Below are positions 9,885 to 17,515 of a stretch of 31,813 nt of DNA, one piece after another. Every line of letters begins with the position of its first letter. The stretch's first letter is position 1. The stretch is from JBQTJJ01 sp052387235 (GTDB lineage: Bacteria > Actinomycetota > Acidimicrobiia > Acidimicrobiales > GCA-2861595), in contig JBQTJJ010000038.1 of assembly GCA_052387235.1 (NCBI GenBank), positions 1 through 31,813 on the forward strand, read 5' to 3'. The notes below the pieces were generated by a model. The model made no database searches. It had not been told where the DNA came from and saw only the letters and a list, made by a program, of their open reading frames with translations. Position numbers and translations under genes: made by a program.

Positions 9885-10808
9885 ATGAGTGTGGATCTGT
9901 CGACCTCGATCGGGTCGGTCCCCCTTCCGAACCCGATCCTCACCGCTTCGGGGACGTCGGGGCACGGGGCGGAGCTGGAGGCGTACTTCCCGCTGTCGTC
10001 GCTGGGGGCGGTGGTGGTGAAGTCGGTGTCGGCCGCGGCCTGGCCCGGCAACCCGGCGCCCCGGGTGCACGAGACGGCGTCGGGCATGCTGAACAGCGTG
10101 GGCCTTCAGGGGCCGGGGGTGGAGGCGTGGCTGGAGCACGACCTCCCGGGCCTGGTGGCGGCCGGCGCCCGGGTGGTGGCGTCGATCTGGGGGACGTCGG
10201 TCGAGGGGTACGCCGCGGCCGCCGCCATGCTGGCCTGCGCCCCGCCCGAGGTGGTGGCGGTGGAGGTGAACCTGTCGTGCCCCAACGTGGAGGACCGCCG
10301 CTCGGTGTTCGCCCACTCGGCCTCGGCCACGGCCGAGGCCATGGCCGCCACCGCCGGGTGCAACCGGCCCCGCTGGGCCAAGCTGAGCCCCAACGTGACC
10401 GACCTGCCGGAGATCGCGGGCGCGGCCCTGGGCGCCGGCGCCGAGGCCCTGACCCTCGTGAACACCGTGATGGGCATGGCCATCGACCCCGCCACCCGCC
10501 GGCCCCGGCTCGGCGGCGGCGGGGGAGGGCTGTCCGGCCCGGCCGTGCACCCGGTTGCGGTGCGGGCCGTGTTCGAGTGCCGGGCCGCCTTCCCCGGCGC
10601 CCCCATCGTCGGGGTGGGCGGCGTGGCCTCGGGCGAGGACGCGGCCGAGCTGCTCGTCGCCGGCGCCGGCGCCGTCCAGGTCGGCACCGCCACCTTCGCC
10701 GACCCTCGGGCCCCTCTCCGCGTCCTGGACCAGCTCGAGCGCTGGTGCGGGCGCCACAATGTGTCCACCCTTTCCGCACTGATCGGAGCTGCACATGACC
10801 CAGGTTGA
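9885..10808 (+). CDS. pyrD: Dihydroorotate dehydrogenase, class 1 (1B-like)
   Basis: A 307-residue FMN-binding TIM barrel that oxidises dihydroorotate to orotate. The motif VNLSCPN carries the catalytic Cys132, typical of class 1 enzymes (class 2 has Ser). PLPNPILTASGTSG at the start, VKSVSAAAWPGNPAPR, GLQGPG and the FMN-phosphate loop GVGGVASGEDAAELL agree. The sequence looks closer to the 1B subtype, which normally works with the iron-sulfur flavoprotein PyrK, yet no pyrK lies in the operon. ATG 9885 is preferred over an in-frame GTG at 9846 because the family begins just before a short beta hairpin. No clear Shine-Dalgarno is seen. The 3' end overlaps pyrF by 14 bases. Confidence 0.95.
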   Translation: MSVDLSTSIGSVPLPNPILTASGTSGHGAELEAYFPLSSLGAVVVKSVSAAAWPGNPAPRVHETASGMLNSVGLQGPGVEAWLEHDLPGLVAAGARVVASIWGTSVEGYAAAAAMLACAPPEVVAVEVNLSCPNVEDRRSVFAHSASATAEAMAATAGCNRPRWAKLSPNVTDLPEIAGAALGAGAEALTLVNTVMGMAIDPATRRPRLGGGGGGLSGPAVHPVAVRAVFECRAAFPGAPIVGVGGVASGEDAAELLVAGAGAVQVGTATFADPRAPLRVLDQLERWCGRHNVSTLSALIGAAHDPG

Positions 10809-11550
10809 GACCATGCCGCGCCGTGATGCGGACGTCCGCAACCGCATGGCGATCGCCCTCGACGTCGACGACCTGGTGGAGGCGACCCGCATCGCCAGGG
10901 AGGTCCGGCCGTGGTTCGGGGTGGCGAAGGTCGGCCTCGAGCTCTACAGCGCGGCCGGCCCCGACGCGGTGGTCGAGATGATGGAGTGCGGCTACCGGGT
11001 CTTCCTCGACCTCAAGCTCCACGACATCCCCACCACCGTGCGCCGCGCCGCCCACGTGGTTGGCGCGCTCGGCGCCTCCTACCTCACCCTGCACGCCGTC
11101 GGCGGCCCGGCCATGCTGCGGGCCGGGGTGGAGGGCCTGGCCAACGGCGCCGGCAACGCCGGCCTGGGCGCGCCCATCGCGCTGGCCGTCACTGTCCTCA
11201 CGAGTGACGACGACGCTCCGCCCCACGTGCTCGGCTCGCGGGTGCGGGCCGCGGTGGAGTCGGGCTGCCGGGGCATCGTCTGCGCCGCCGGCGACGTCCG
11301 GGAGGCCAAGCAGCTCGCACCCCGCCTCGTCACCGTCGTCCCCGGGATCCGGCCCGCCGGCGCCTCGCGCGACGACCAGGTGCGAGCCTCCACGCCGCAG
11401 GGCGCGCTGGCCGCCGGCGCCGACCTGCTGGTCATCGGGCGGGCCGTCACCGCCGCCGCCGACCGGGCCAAGGCGGCGTCCGAGGTCATCGGCCCGCTGT
11501 CGCTGGAACGGCGGTCCCGGGCGGAGGACGGCCCGGAAACGTCGCGCTAG
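10795..11550 (+). CDS. pyrF: Orotidine 5'-phosphate decarboxylase, type I
   Basis: A 251-residue OMP decarboxylase that makes UMP. The catalytic Asp-Lys-Asp array is visible as DLKLHDIPTTV (Asp72, Lys74, Asp77), and the phosphate-binding end as VPGIRP followed by DLLVIGRAVTAAADRA. The DxKxxD form and length indicate the type I family (as in E. coli and Bacillus), not the type 2 enzyme I recall from mycobacteria. ATG 10795 has GGAG (10784-10787) 7 bases upstream and lies inside the pyrD end. The last 15 or so residues (RRSRAEDGPETSR) are a polar tail. This closes the operon; pyrE is absent. Confidence 0.97.
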   Translation: MTQVETMPRRDADVRNRMAIALDVDDLVEATRIAREVRPWFGVAKVGLELYSAAGPDAVVEMMECGYRVFLDLKLHDIPTTVRRAAHVVGALGASYLTLHAVGGPAMLRAGVEGLANGAGNAGLGAPIALAVTVLTSDDDAPPHVLGSRVRAAVESGCRGIVCAAGDVREAKQLAPRLVTVVPGIRPAGASRDDQVRASTPQGALAAGADLLVIGRAVTAAADRAKAASEVIGPLSLERRSRAEDGPETSR

Positions 11551-11560
11551 GGTGCCCGGC

Positions 11561-11881
11561 GTGGCGCTTCCCCCCGCACTCACCCCGGAGGAGCGCAAGG
11601 CTGCTCTGGCCAAGGCGGCGGCGGCCCGGCGGCAGCGCGCCGAGCTCAAGGAGAAGCTCAAGATGGGGTCGATCGACCTCTCGGAGCTCCTCGAGCTGGC
11701 CGACCGCGACGAGGTCGTCGGCAGGACCAAGGTGGTGGCCGTGCTCGAGTCCCTGCCGGGGCTCGGCAAGGTCAAGGCCCGCCGCGTGATGGAGGCGGTG
11801 GGCATCAGCCCCAGCCGCAAGCTGCACGGCCTCGGGGCCCAGCAGCGCGCCCGCCTGCTCAAGGAGCTCGGGAAACCCTGA
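11561..11881 (+). CDS. mihF: mIHF-type integration host factor, actinobacterial
   Basis: A 106-residue basic protein starting ALPPALTPEERKAALAKAAAARR, the hallmark of actinobacterial mIHF. It continues with RAELKEKLK, then the helix-two-turn-helix-like core LPGLGKVKARRVMEAVGISPSRKLHGLG and QQRARLLKELG. mIHF binds duplex DNA, bends it and acts as a nucleoid-associated protein and phage integration cofactor; it is unrelated to IHF/HU. A GTG at 11552 would add three residues, but GTG 11561 aligns with the Met-Ala-Leu-Pro start of mycobacterial mIHF. The gene order mihF-gmk-rpoZ matches mycobacteria. Its TGA overlaps a CTG that is the likely gmk start. Confidence 0.93.
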   Translation: MALPPALTPEERKAALAKAAAARRQRAELKEKLKMGSIDLSELLELADRDEVVGRTKVVAVLESLPGLGKVKARRVMEAVGISPSRKLHGLGAQQRARLLKELGKP

Positions 11882-12435
11882 TCTTCGTCGTTTCCGGGCC
11901 CGGGGGCGTGGGCAAGGGCACCCTCGTGTCCCGCCTGTGCGAGCGGATCCCGAGCCTGTGGCTCAGCCGGTCCTGGACCACGCGCCGGCGCCGTCCCGGC
12001 GAGCCGGCCGACAGCTACGTCTTCGTCGACCGGGGTCGTTTCAAGGCACGCGTCCGCGAGGGCGGGTTCATGGAGTGGGCCGAGCTCCCGGCCAACGGCG
12101 AGCTCTACGGCACGCCCTGGCCGGACGCGCCCGCCGGCACCGACGTCGTCCTCGAGATCGACGTCCAGGGAGCCGCCCAGGTCCTGGACCGCAACCCCGA
12201 TGCGGTGGTGGTGCTGGTGGTGGCGCCGTCCGTGGAGGAGCAGGCGGCGCGCATGCGGGCCCGGGGCGACCCCGACGAGCACGTCGCCGGCCGGCTGGCT
12301 CTCGGGCGCCAGGAGGAGGAGCAGGGCCGGCGACTGGCGTCGCACGTGGTGGTGAACGACGACCTGGACCGGGCCGTGGACGAGCTCGCCGGTATACTCG
12401 GGAGCTACCGCGACGCATCGGGGCAGGGCTCGTGA
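11878..12435 (+). CDS. gmk: Guanylate kinase, predicted CTG start
   Basis: A 185-residue GMP kinase (GMP + ATP to GDP + ADP). The P-loop reads SGPGGVGKGT (Gly7 to Thr15), followed by SWTTRRRRPGE, then the GMP-binding MEWAELPANGELYGTP and LEIDVQGAAQV. The only canonical start in this frame, GTG 11908, is the Val codon inside the P-loop and would destroy the enzyme. Reading upstream from the P-loop gives Ile-Phe-Val-Val preceded by CTG at 11878, which overlaps the mihF stop as CTGA. No ATG, GTG or TTG occurs further upstream in the frame across mihF (checked to 11641). AAGGAG at 11861-11866 lies 11 bases before the CTG. A -1 slip at the mihF end is a less likely alternative. Confidence 0.9.
   Translation: MIFVVSGPGGVGKGTLVSRLCERIPSLWLSRSWTTRRRRPGEPADSYVFVDRGRFKARVREGGFMEWAELPANGELYGTPWPDAPAGTDVVLEIDVQGAAQVLDRNPDAVVVLVVAPSVEEQAARMRARGDPDEHVAGRLALGRQEEEQGRRLASHVVVNDDLDRAVDELAGILGSYRDASGQGS
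12393..12398 (+). promoter_or_regulatory. Candidate internal promoter for rpoZ (TATACT)
   Basis: TATACT inside the 3' end of gmk is a near-consensus -10, rare in such GC-rich sequence. It would start transcripts near 12405, about 80 bases before rpoZ. A convincing -35 at 16-18 bases is not seen. The non-coding 12436-12483 stretch has only the rpoZ Shine-Dalgarno. Confidence 0.3.
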
Positions 12436-12483
12436 GAGCCGGCTCAGGGTCGCGGCCCCCCTTCCCTCCAGGAGACCAGCCGA

Positions 12484-12765
12484 ATGGCACAGCGCCGCCG
12501 CCTCACCATGATGGACCCGCCCGTCGAGAGCCTCCTGTCCAAGGTGGATTCGAAGTTCACCCTGGTCACCCTCTCGGCCCGCCGGGGGCGCCAGATCAAC
12601 TCCTACTTCAACCAGCTGGGGGAGGGCCTGGGCGCCATCGTGCCGCCCCAGGTCACGTCGGTGTCGCGCAAGCCGCTGTCCATCGCCCTCGAGGAGATCG
12701 CGGCCGACAAGATCCGCTACAAGCGCCAGGAGCCGGCCGAGGGCACTGACGAGGCGGCCCGGTAG
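12484..12765 (+). CDS. rpoZ: RNA polymerase omega subunit
   Basis: A 93-residue omega subunit, which wraps the beta-prime C-terminal tail and aids RNA polymerase assembly. Recognisable parts are MDPPVESLLSKVDSKFTLVTLSARRGRQIN (the conserved helix with the family's A-x-R-A-R-Q-I-N pattern) and KPLSIALEEIAADKI in the C-terminal half. The ATG has AGGAG (12470-12474) nine bases upstream, one of the clearest Shine-Dalgarno sequences in the window. It lies between gmk and coaBC, exactly as in mycobacteria. Confidence 0.97.
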   Translation: MAQRRRLTMMDPPVESLLSKVDSKFTLVTLSARRGRQINSYFNQLGEGLGAIVPPQVTSVSRKPLSIALEEIAADKIRYKRQEPAEGTDEAAR

Positions 12766-12791
12766 CAGCGACCGCGGGCGGCCCGGGGGCC

Positions 12792-14021
12792 ATGGACCCG
12801 CCGCCGGCGCCGGCCCTCGCCGGCCGGCGCGTCGTGCTCGGTGTGTGCGGCGGCATCGCCGCCTACAAGGCGGTGGAGCTGTGCCGCCTGCTGGTCGACG
12901 CCGGCGCCTTCGTCTCGCCCGTCCTCACCGCCGGCGCCTCCCGCTTCGTCGGTGAGGTCACCTTCTCGGCCCTCGCGTCCGAGCGGGCGCGCACCTCGCT
13001 GTTCGACGACGCCGACCCCATCCCGCACACCCGCCTGGGCCGAGCGGCCGACGTGGTGGTGGTGGCCCCGGCCACGGCCCGCCTGATCGGCACCTACGCC
13101 GCCGGCATCTCCGACGACCTGCTCACCGCCACCCTCCTCGCCACCCGGGCTCCGGTGGTGCTGGCCCCTGCCATGCACACCGAGATGTGGGAGCACCCCG
13201 CCACCCGGGACAACATGGCCCTCCTGGCCCGCCGCGGCGTGCACGTGGTGGGCCCGGGCGTGGGCCGCCTGGCCGGCGGCGACGAGGGGGCGGGCCGCCT
13301 GGCCGAGCCGGCCGAGATCCTGGCCGCGGTGGTGGCCGCCGCGGCGCGGGGGACGATCGGCGACCTGGCCGGGCGGCGGGTGGTGGTCACCGCCGGCGGG
13401 ACCCGCGAGCCCATCGACGCCGTTCGCTTCGTGGGCAACCGCTCCTCGGGGAAGCAGGGCCACGCGCTGGCCGACGAGGCCGCGGCCCGCGGGGCGGCCG
13501 TCACCCTGGTCACCACCGCCGACCGTGGGGCCGCCCCCGGCGTCACCGTCGTGCGGGTCGAGACGGCGGCCCAGATGGAGGAGGCGGTGCTGGCCGCGGC
13601 CGGCCAGGCCGACGTCGTGATCATGGCCGCGGCCGTGGCCGACTTCCGGCCCAAGGCCCCGGCCGACCACAAGCTGAAGAAGGCGGACGGCGTGCCGGAG
13701 CTGGTCCTGGAGCCCACCGCCGACATCCTCGCCGCCCTGGGCCGGGCCAGGCGCCCGGGCCAGGTGCTGGTCGGCTTCGCGGCCGAGACCTCCCCCGCCG
13801 ACCTGACCGCCGCCGCCCGCGGGAAGCTGGAGCGCAAGCAGCTCGACCTGGTGGTGGCCAACGACGTGGCCGCCCCCGGCGCCGGCTTCGACGCCGACAC
13901 CAACCGGGTCGTACTGGTGGCAGCGGACGCCAGCGAGCAGACTGTGGCCCTGTCCGACAAGCGGGAGGTGGCCCGGGCGGTGCTCGACGCCGTCGTCCGC
14001 CTGGCAAGGAGAACTGCGTGA
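12792..14021 (+). CDS. coaBC: Bifunctional phosphopantothenoylcysteine decarboxylase/synthase
   Basis: A 409-residue fusion that performs two steps of coenzyme A synthesis. The N-terminal CoaC flavoprotein domain (about 1-185) has GGIAAYKAVELCR, the active-site His79 in HTRLGRAAD, and PAMHTEMW, where the usual Asn of P-x-M-N is His. The C-terminal CoaB domain (about 190-409) has VTAGGTREPIDAVRFVGNRSSGKQG, AAAVADFRPK and LKK. The flap motif that in E. coli contains the redox Cys (LACG) reads GRLAGGDEGAGR, with Gly162 at that place. Mycobacterial CoaBC, as I recall it, also lacks this Cys. The stop overlaps the metK start (GTGA). Confidence 0.97.
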   Translation: MDPPPAPALAGRRVVLGVCGGIAAYKAVELCRLLVDAGAFVSPVLTAGASRFVGEVTFSALASERARTSLFDDADPIPHTRLGRAADVVVVAPATARLIGTYAAGISDDLLTATLLATRAPVVLAPAMHTEMWEHPATRDNMALLARRGVHVVGPGVGRLAGGDEGAGRLAEPAEILAAVVAAAARGTIGDLAGRRVVVTAGGTREPIDAVRFVGNRSSGKQGHALADEAAARGAAVTLVTTADRGAAPGVTVVRVETAAQMEEAVLAAAGQADVVIMAAAVADFRPKAPADHKLKKADGVPELVLEPTADILAALGRARRPGQVLVGFAAETSPADLTAAARGKLERKQLDLVVANDVAAPGAGFDADTNRVVLVAADASEQTVALSDKREVARAVLDAVVRLARRTA

Positions 14022-15220
14022 CCAGCTCGACCCGTACGACCTTCACCTCCGAGTCCGTCACCGAGGGCCATCCCGACAAGATGGCCGACCAGATCTCCGA
14101 CGCCATCCTCGACGCCATCCTGAGCGAGGACCCAATGGGCCGGGTGGCGTGCGAGACGCTGCTCACCACCGGCCTGGTGGTGGTGGCGGGCGAGATCAGC
14201 ACCACCGCCTACGTCGAGATCCCGAAGATCGTGCGCGACACCGTCTGCGCCATCGGCTACGACCGGGAGTCGTTCGGCTTCGACGGCCACACCTGCGGCG
14301 TCATCACCTCGATCGACCCGCAGTCGCCCGACATCGCACAGGGCGTCGACCGGGCCCTGGAGCAGCGGTCGAGCCAGGCCACCGAGGAGGACCTCGACAG
14401 CCAGGGCGCCGGCGACCAGGGGATGATGTTCGGCTACGCCTGCGACGAGACCGACGACCTCATGCCGCTGCCGATCTGGCTGGCCCACCGGCTGGCCCAG
14501 CGCCTCTCCGAGGTCCGCAAGGCGGGCGTGCTCCCGTACCTGCGCCCCGACGGCAAGACCCAGGTCACGGTGCAGTACGAGGACGGGCGGCCGGTGGCGC
14601 TGGACACGGTGCTCATCTCCACCCAGCACCAGCCCGGCCTCGACCTCGAGACACTGCTCAAGCCCGACCTCATCGAGCACGTGATCCACCCCATGCTGCC
14701 GGCCGAGCTGGCCCATGACCGCTTCCGCGTCCTGGCCAACCCCACCGGCAAGTTCGAGCTGGGCGGTCCCCACGCCGACACCGGCCTCACCGGCCGCAAG
14801 ATCATCGTCGACACCTACGGCGGATCGGCCCGCCACGGCGGCGGCGCCTTCTCCGGCAAGGACCCCACCAAGGTCGACCGCTCGGCCGCCTACGCGGCCC
14901 GGTGGGCGGCCAAGCACGTGGTCGCCTCGGGCGCGGCCCGGCGGTGCGAGATCCAGGTGGCCTACGCCATCGGCGTGGCCCGTCCGGTGTCGGTGATGGT
15001 GGAGACGTTCGGCACGGCCGAGCTGGACCCGCAGCGGATCGGCACCGCCATCAGCGAGGTGTTCGACCTGCGGCCCGCCGCCATCGTCCGCGACCTCAAG
15101 CTGCGCCGGCCCATCTTCCAGCGCACCGCGGCCTACGGCCACTTCGGGCGCACGGAGAAGGAGTTCACCTGGGAGGCCCTCTCCCGGCTGGACGAGTTCA
15201 AGCAGGTCCTCGGTCTCTGA
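14018..15220 (+). CDS. metK: S-adenosylmethionine synthetase
   Basis: A 400-residue enzyme that makes SAM from methionine and ATP. All signatures are present: FTSESVTEGHPDK (His18), GAGDQGMMFGYA, the P-loop-like GGGAFSGKDPTKVDRSAAY, and a C-terminal IFQRTAAYGHFGR. The GTG start at 14018 has AAGGAG (14006-14011) at 6-base spacing and overlaps the coaBC stop. Since there is no untranslated leader, a SAM riboswitch directly upstream is excluded. Confidence 0.98.
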   Translation: MTSSTRTTFTSESVTEGHPDKMADQISDAILDAILSEDPMGRVACETLLTTGLVVVAGEISTTAYVEIPKIVRDTVCAIGYDRESFGFDGHTCGVITSIDPQSPDIAQGVDRALEQRSSQATEEDLDSQGAGDQGMMFGYACDETDDLMPLPIWLAHRLAQRLSEVRKAGVLPYLRPDGKTQVTVQYEDGRPVALDTVLISTQHQPGLDLETLLKPDLIEHVIHPMLPAELAHDRFRVLANPTGKFELGGPHADTGLTGRKIIVDTYGGSARHGGGAFSGKDPTKVDRSAAYAARWAAKHVVASGAARRCEIQVAYAIGVARPVSVMVETFGTAELDPQRIGTAISEVFDLRPAAIVRDLKLRRPIFQRTAAYGHFGRTEKEFTWEALSRLDEFKQVLGL

Positions 15221-15242
15221 TCCGGCCGCGGGGGCGGCGCCG

Positions 15243-16967
15243 GTGCCGCGGGTGGTCCGCGTGCTCCCCGACGTGCCCGCTCTCGACAAGGAGTTCGACT
15301 ACACCGTTCCGCCCGGGCTCGACGCCGGCGTCCGCGTCGGCACCCTGGTGCGGGTGACCCTGCAGGGCCGGCGGGTGGAGGGCTGGGTGGTCGCCGACGG
15401 GGTGGCCCCGCCGGCCGGCGTCCGCCTCCAGCCGCTGGCCAAGGTGACCGGGTGGGGCCCGCCCGAGCCCCTCGTCGACCTGGCCCGGTGGGCGGCGTGG
15501 CGGTGGGCGGGGCCGGTGCGGCCCGTCCTCCGGGCGGCGTCCCCGCCGGGCGCGGTGCGGGGCCTCCCCGCGCCGGCACGCGAGGGCCCGCCACCCCGGC
15601 CGCCGGCGTTCGGGCCGGGCGACGCCGACGGGCTGGCGGGCGAGGCGCTGGCCCGGGACCGGGCCGTGGTGCGGCTGCCGCCGGCCGCCGACCCGTACCC
15701 GTTCGTGGCCGCCGCCGCCGGCCTGGGCGACGCCGTGATCCTCACCCCGTCGGTGGCCGACGCCGCCCTGCTGGCCCGCCGCCTGGGCCGGGCCGGCGTG
15801 CCGGTGGCCCTGGCCCCGCGGGACTGGGCCCGGGCCGCAGCCGGAGGGTCGGTGGTGGTGGGGGCGCGGGCGGCGGCATGGAGCCCGTCGCCGGCGCCAG
15901 CCGCGGTGGTGGTGCTCGACGCCCACGACGAGGCCTACCAGGAGGAGCGGGTCCCGACCTGGAACGCGTGGCAGGTCGCGGCCGAGCGGGCCCGCCGGGC
16001 CGGCGTGCCGTGCGTGCTCGTGTCGCCGTGCCCCACCCTGGAGCAGCTGGCGTGGGGGCCGCTGCTCAGCCCCTCGCGCGCCACCGAGCGGGCGGGCTGG
16101 CCGGTGGTGGAGGTGGTGGACCGCCGCCGCGACGACCCCCGCTCCGGGCTGTACTCGGCCCGGGTGGTGGCGGTCCTGCGGGAAGGCCGCCGGGTGGCGT
16201 GCATCCTCAACCGCAAGGGCCGGGCCCGGCTGGTGGCGTGCGCGTCGTGCGGGGAGCTCCTGCGCTGCGAGCACTGCGCCGGCGCCATGGAGCAGGCCGG
16301 CGACGGGCTCGGGTGCCGGGCCTGCGCCCGGGAGCGCCCGGCGGTGTGCCAGGGGTGCGGGTCGTCGTCCCTGCGCCGGCTCCGCCCCGGCGTCACCCGG
16401 GCCCGCGAGGAGCTCGAGGCCCTGGCCGGCCGGCCCGTGGCCGAGGTCACCGGCGACTCCTCCGAGCTCCCGGGCGCCGCCGTGCTCGTCGGCACCGAGG
16501 CGCTGCTGCACCGGCTGTCGGCCGCCGACGCCGTGGTGTTCCTCGACTTCGACCAGGAGCTGCTGGCCCCGCGGTTCCGGGCCGGGGAGCAGGCCCTCGC
16601 CCTGCTGGCCCGGGCCGCCCGGCTGGTGGGGGGCCGGGACGGCGGGGGGCGCATCGTGGTGCAGACGCGGGTACCCGACGCCGAGGTCCTCAGGGCCGCC
16701 GTGCACGCCGACCCCGGCCGCTTCTCCGCGGCCGAGGCCGAGCGGCGGGCCGAGCGCCGGCTCCCGCCCGCGTCGGCGCTGGCCGTCGCGTCCGGCGACG
16801 CCGCCGCCTTCGTCGCCGCCCTGCCCCCCTCGGTCGAGGCCATGGGCCCGGCCGACGGGCGCTGGCTGCTGCGGGCCGCCGACCCTGCCGCCCTGGCCGA
16901 CGCCCTTGCCGCCACGCCCCGCACCGGCGCCCGCCTCCGCCTGGAGGTCGACCCGCAGCGCGCATGA
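15243..16967 (+). CDS. priA: PriA-like primosomal protein N' lacking helicase motifs
   Basis: A 574-residue PriA homologue. The N-terminal DNA-binding domain is clear (RVLPDVPALDKEFDYTVPPGL, RVGTLVRVTLQGRRVEGWVV). The zinc module has eight cysteines at about residues 333-372 in CASC, CEHC, CRAC and CQGC pairs, as in E. coli PriA. The helicase core is degenerate: the expected GxTGSGKT Walker A is absent and the DEEH box is DAHDEAYQEER. It therefore probably cannot hydrolyse ATP and would act as a structural DNA-binding protein in replication restart. This degeneracy is known for actinobacterial PriA. It lies 22 bases after metK and starts at GTG. Confidence 0.93.
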   Translation: MPRVVRVLPDVPALDKEFDYTVPPGLDAGVRVGTLVRVTLQGRRVEGWVVADGVAPPAGVRLQPLAKVTGWGPPEPLVDLARWAAWRWAGPVRPVLRAASPPGAVRGLPAPAREGPPPRPPAFGPGDADGLAGEALARDRAVVRLPPAADPYPFVAAAAGLGDAVILTPSVADAALLARRLGRAGVPVALAPRDWARAAAGGSVVVGARAAAWSPSPAPAAVVVLDAHDEAYQEERVPTWNAWQVAAERARRAGVPCVLVSPCPTLEQLAWGPLLSPSRATERAGWPVVEVVDRRRDDPRSGLYSARVVAVLREGRRVACILNRKGRARLVACASCGELLRCEHCAGAMEQAGDGLGCRACARERPAVCQGCGSSSLRRLRPGVTRAREELEALAGRPVAEVTGDSSELPGAAVLVGTEALLHRLSAADAVVFLDFDQELLAPRFRAGEQALALLARAARLVGGRDGGGRIVVQTRVPDAEVLRAAVHADPGRFSAAEAERRAERRLPPASALAVASGDAAAFVAALPPSVEAMGPADGRWLLRAADPAALADALAATPRTGARLRLEVDPQRA

Positions 16968-16997
16968 GGGGCCGCCTCCCGGCGGGGGCACGAGCAG

Positions 16998-17003
16998 TAC
17001 CCT
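16998..17003 (+). promoter_or_regulatory. -10 element of a leaderless def promoter
   Basis: TACCCT (TANNNT) ends exactly 7 bases before the def ATG at 17011, placing transcription start at or within a base of the A of ATG. This is the usual geometry of leaderless promoters in actinobacteria. The same TANNNT-N7-ATG arrangement recurs at 20033-20046. There is no Shine-Dalgarno before def, which agrees with leaderless translation. Confidence 0.6.
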
Positions 17004-17010
17004 TGCGGCG

Positions 17011-17511
17011 ATGGCCCTCCACACGATCCGCGTCCACGGCGACCCGGTCCTGCGCCAGCCCACCGCCCCCGTCACCGACATCGACGGCGCGCTGGCCCGG
17101 CTGGTGGAGGACATGATCGAGACCATGTACGCCGCCCCCGGCGTCGGCCTGGCCGCCAACCAGGTCGGCGTACAGAAGCGGCTGTTCGTCTGGGACATCG
17201 GCGACGGTCCCCACGTGGCCATCAACCCCTACGTCGACGGGCACGCCGGCGAGTGGACCTACGACGAGGGCTGCCTGTCGGTGCCGGGCCTGTACTGGCC
17301 CATCGTGCGGCCCAAGCAGGTGCACCTCACCGCCATCGACCTCGACGGGAAGGAGCTGTCCATCGAGGCCGACGAGATGCTGGCCCGGGTCTTCCTCCAC
17401 GAGACCGACCACCTCGACGGCACGCTGCTCCTGGAGCGCCTCGACGAGGAGCAGCGCCGCCAGGCCCGGCGCGAGCTGCGCAGCCGCGTCCTCGACCTCG
17501 ACGCGCGCTGA
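17011..17511 (+). CDS. def: Peptide deformylase
   Basis: A 166-residue metalloenzyme that removes the formyl group from nascent proteins. The three family motifs are intact: GVGLAANQVG (residues 44-53), EGCLSVPG with the metal Cys88, and HETDHLDG with His130, Glu131 and His134. The chosen ATG is the first residue before LHTIRVHGDPVLRQP, the normal family start; upstream starts (16906) lie inside priA. It is followed by fmt, which attaches the formyl group to initiator tRNA, forming a functional pair. Confidence 0.98.
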   Translation: MALHTIRVHGDPVLRQPTAPVTDIDGALARLVEDMIETMYAAPGVGLAANQVGVQKRLFVWDIGDGPHVAINPYVDGHAGEWTYDEGCLSVPGLYWPIVRPKQVHLTAIDLDGKELSIEADEMLARVFLHETDHLDGTLLLERLDEEQRRQARRELRSRVLDLDAR

Positions 17512-17515
17512 TCCC

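Noticed and set aside
11552..12435. mihF-gmk fusion by -1 frameshifting at the GGGAAACCCTGA end of mihF
   Set aside because: The codons at the junction do not form a standard X-XXY-YYZ slippery heptamer in the mihF frame, and a CTG start at the overlap explains the gene more simply. Kept only as a minor alternative.
13990..14018. SAM riboswitch upstream of metK
   Set aside because: metK starts inside coaBC (GTGA overlap) with a strong AAGGAG; there is no leader to hold a riboswitch.
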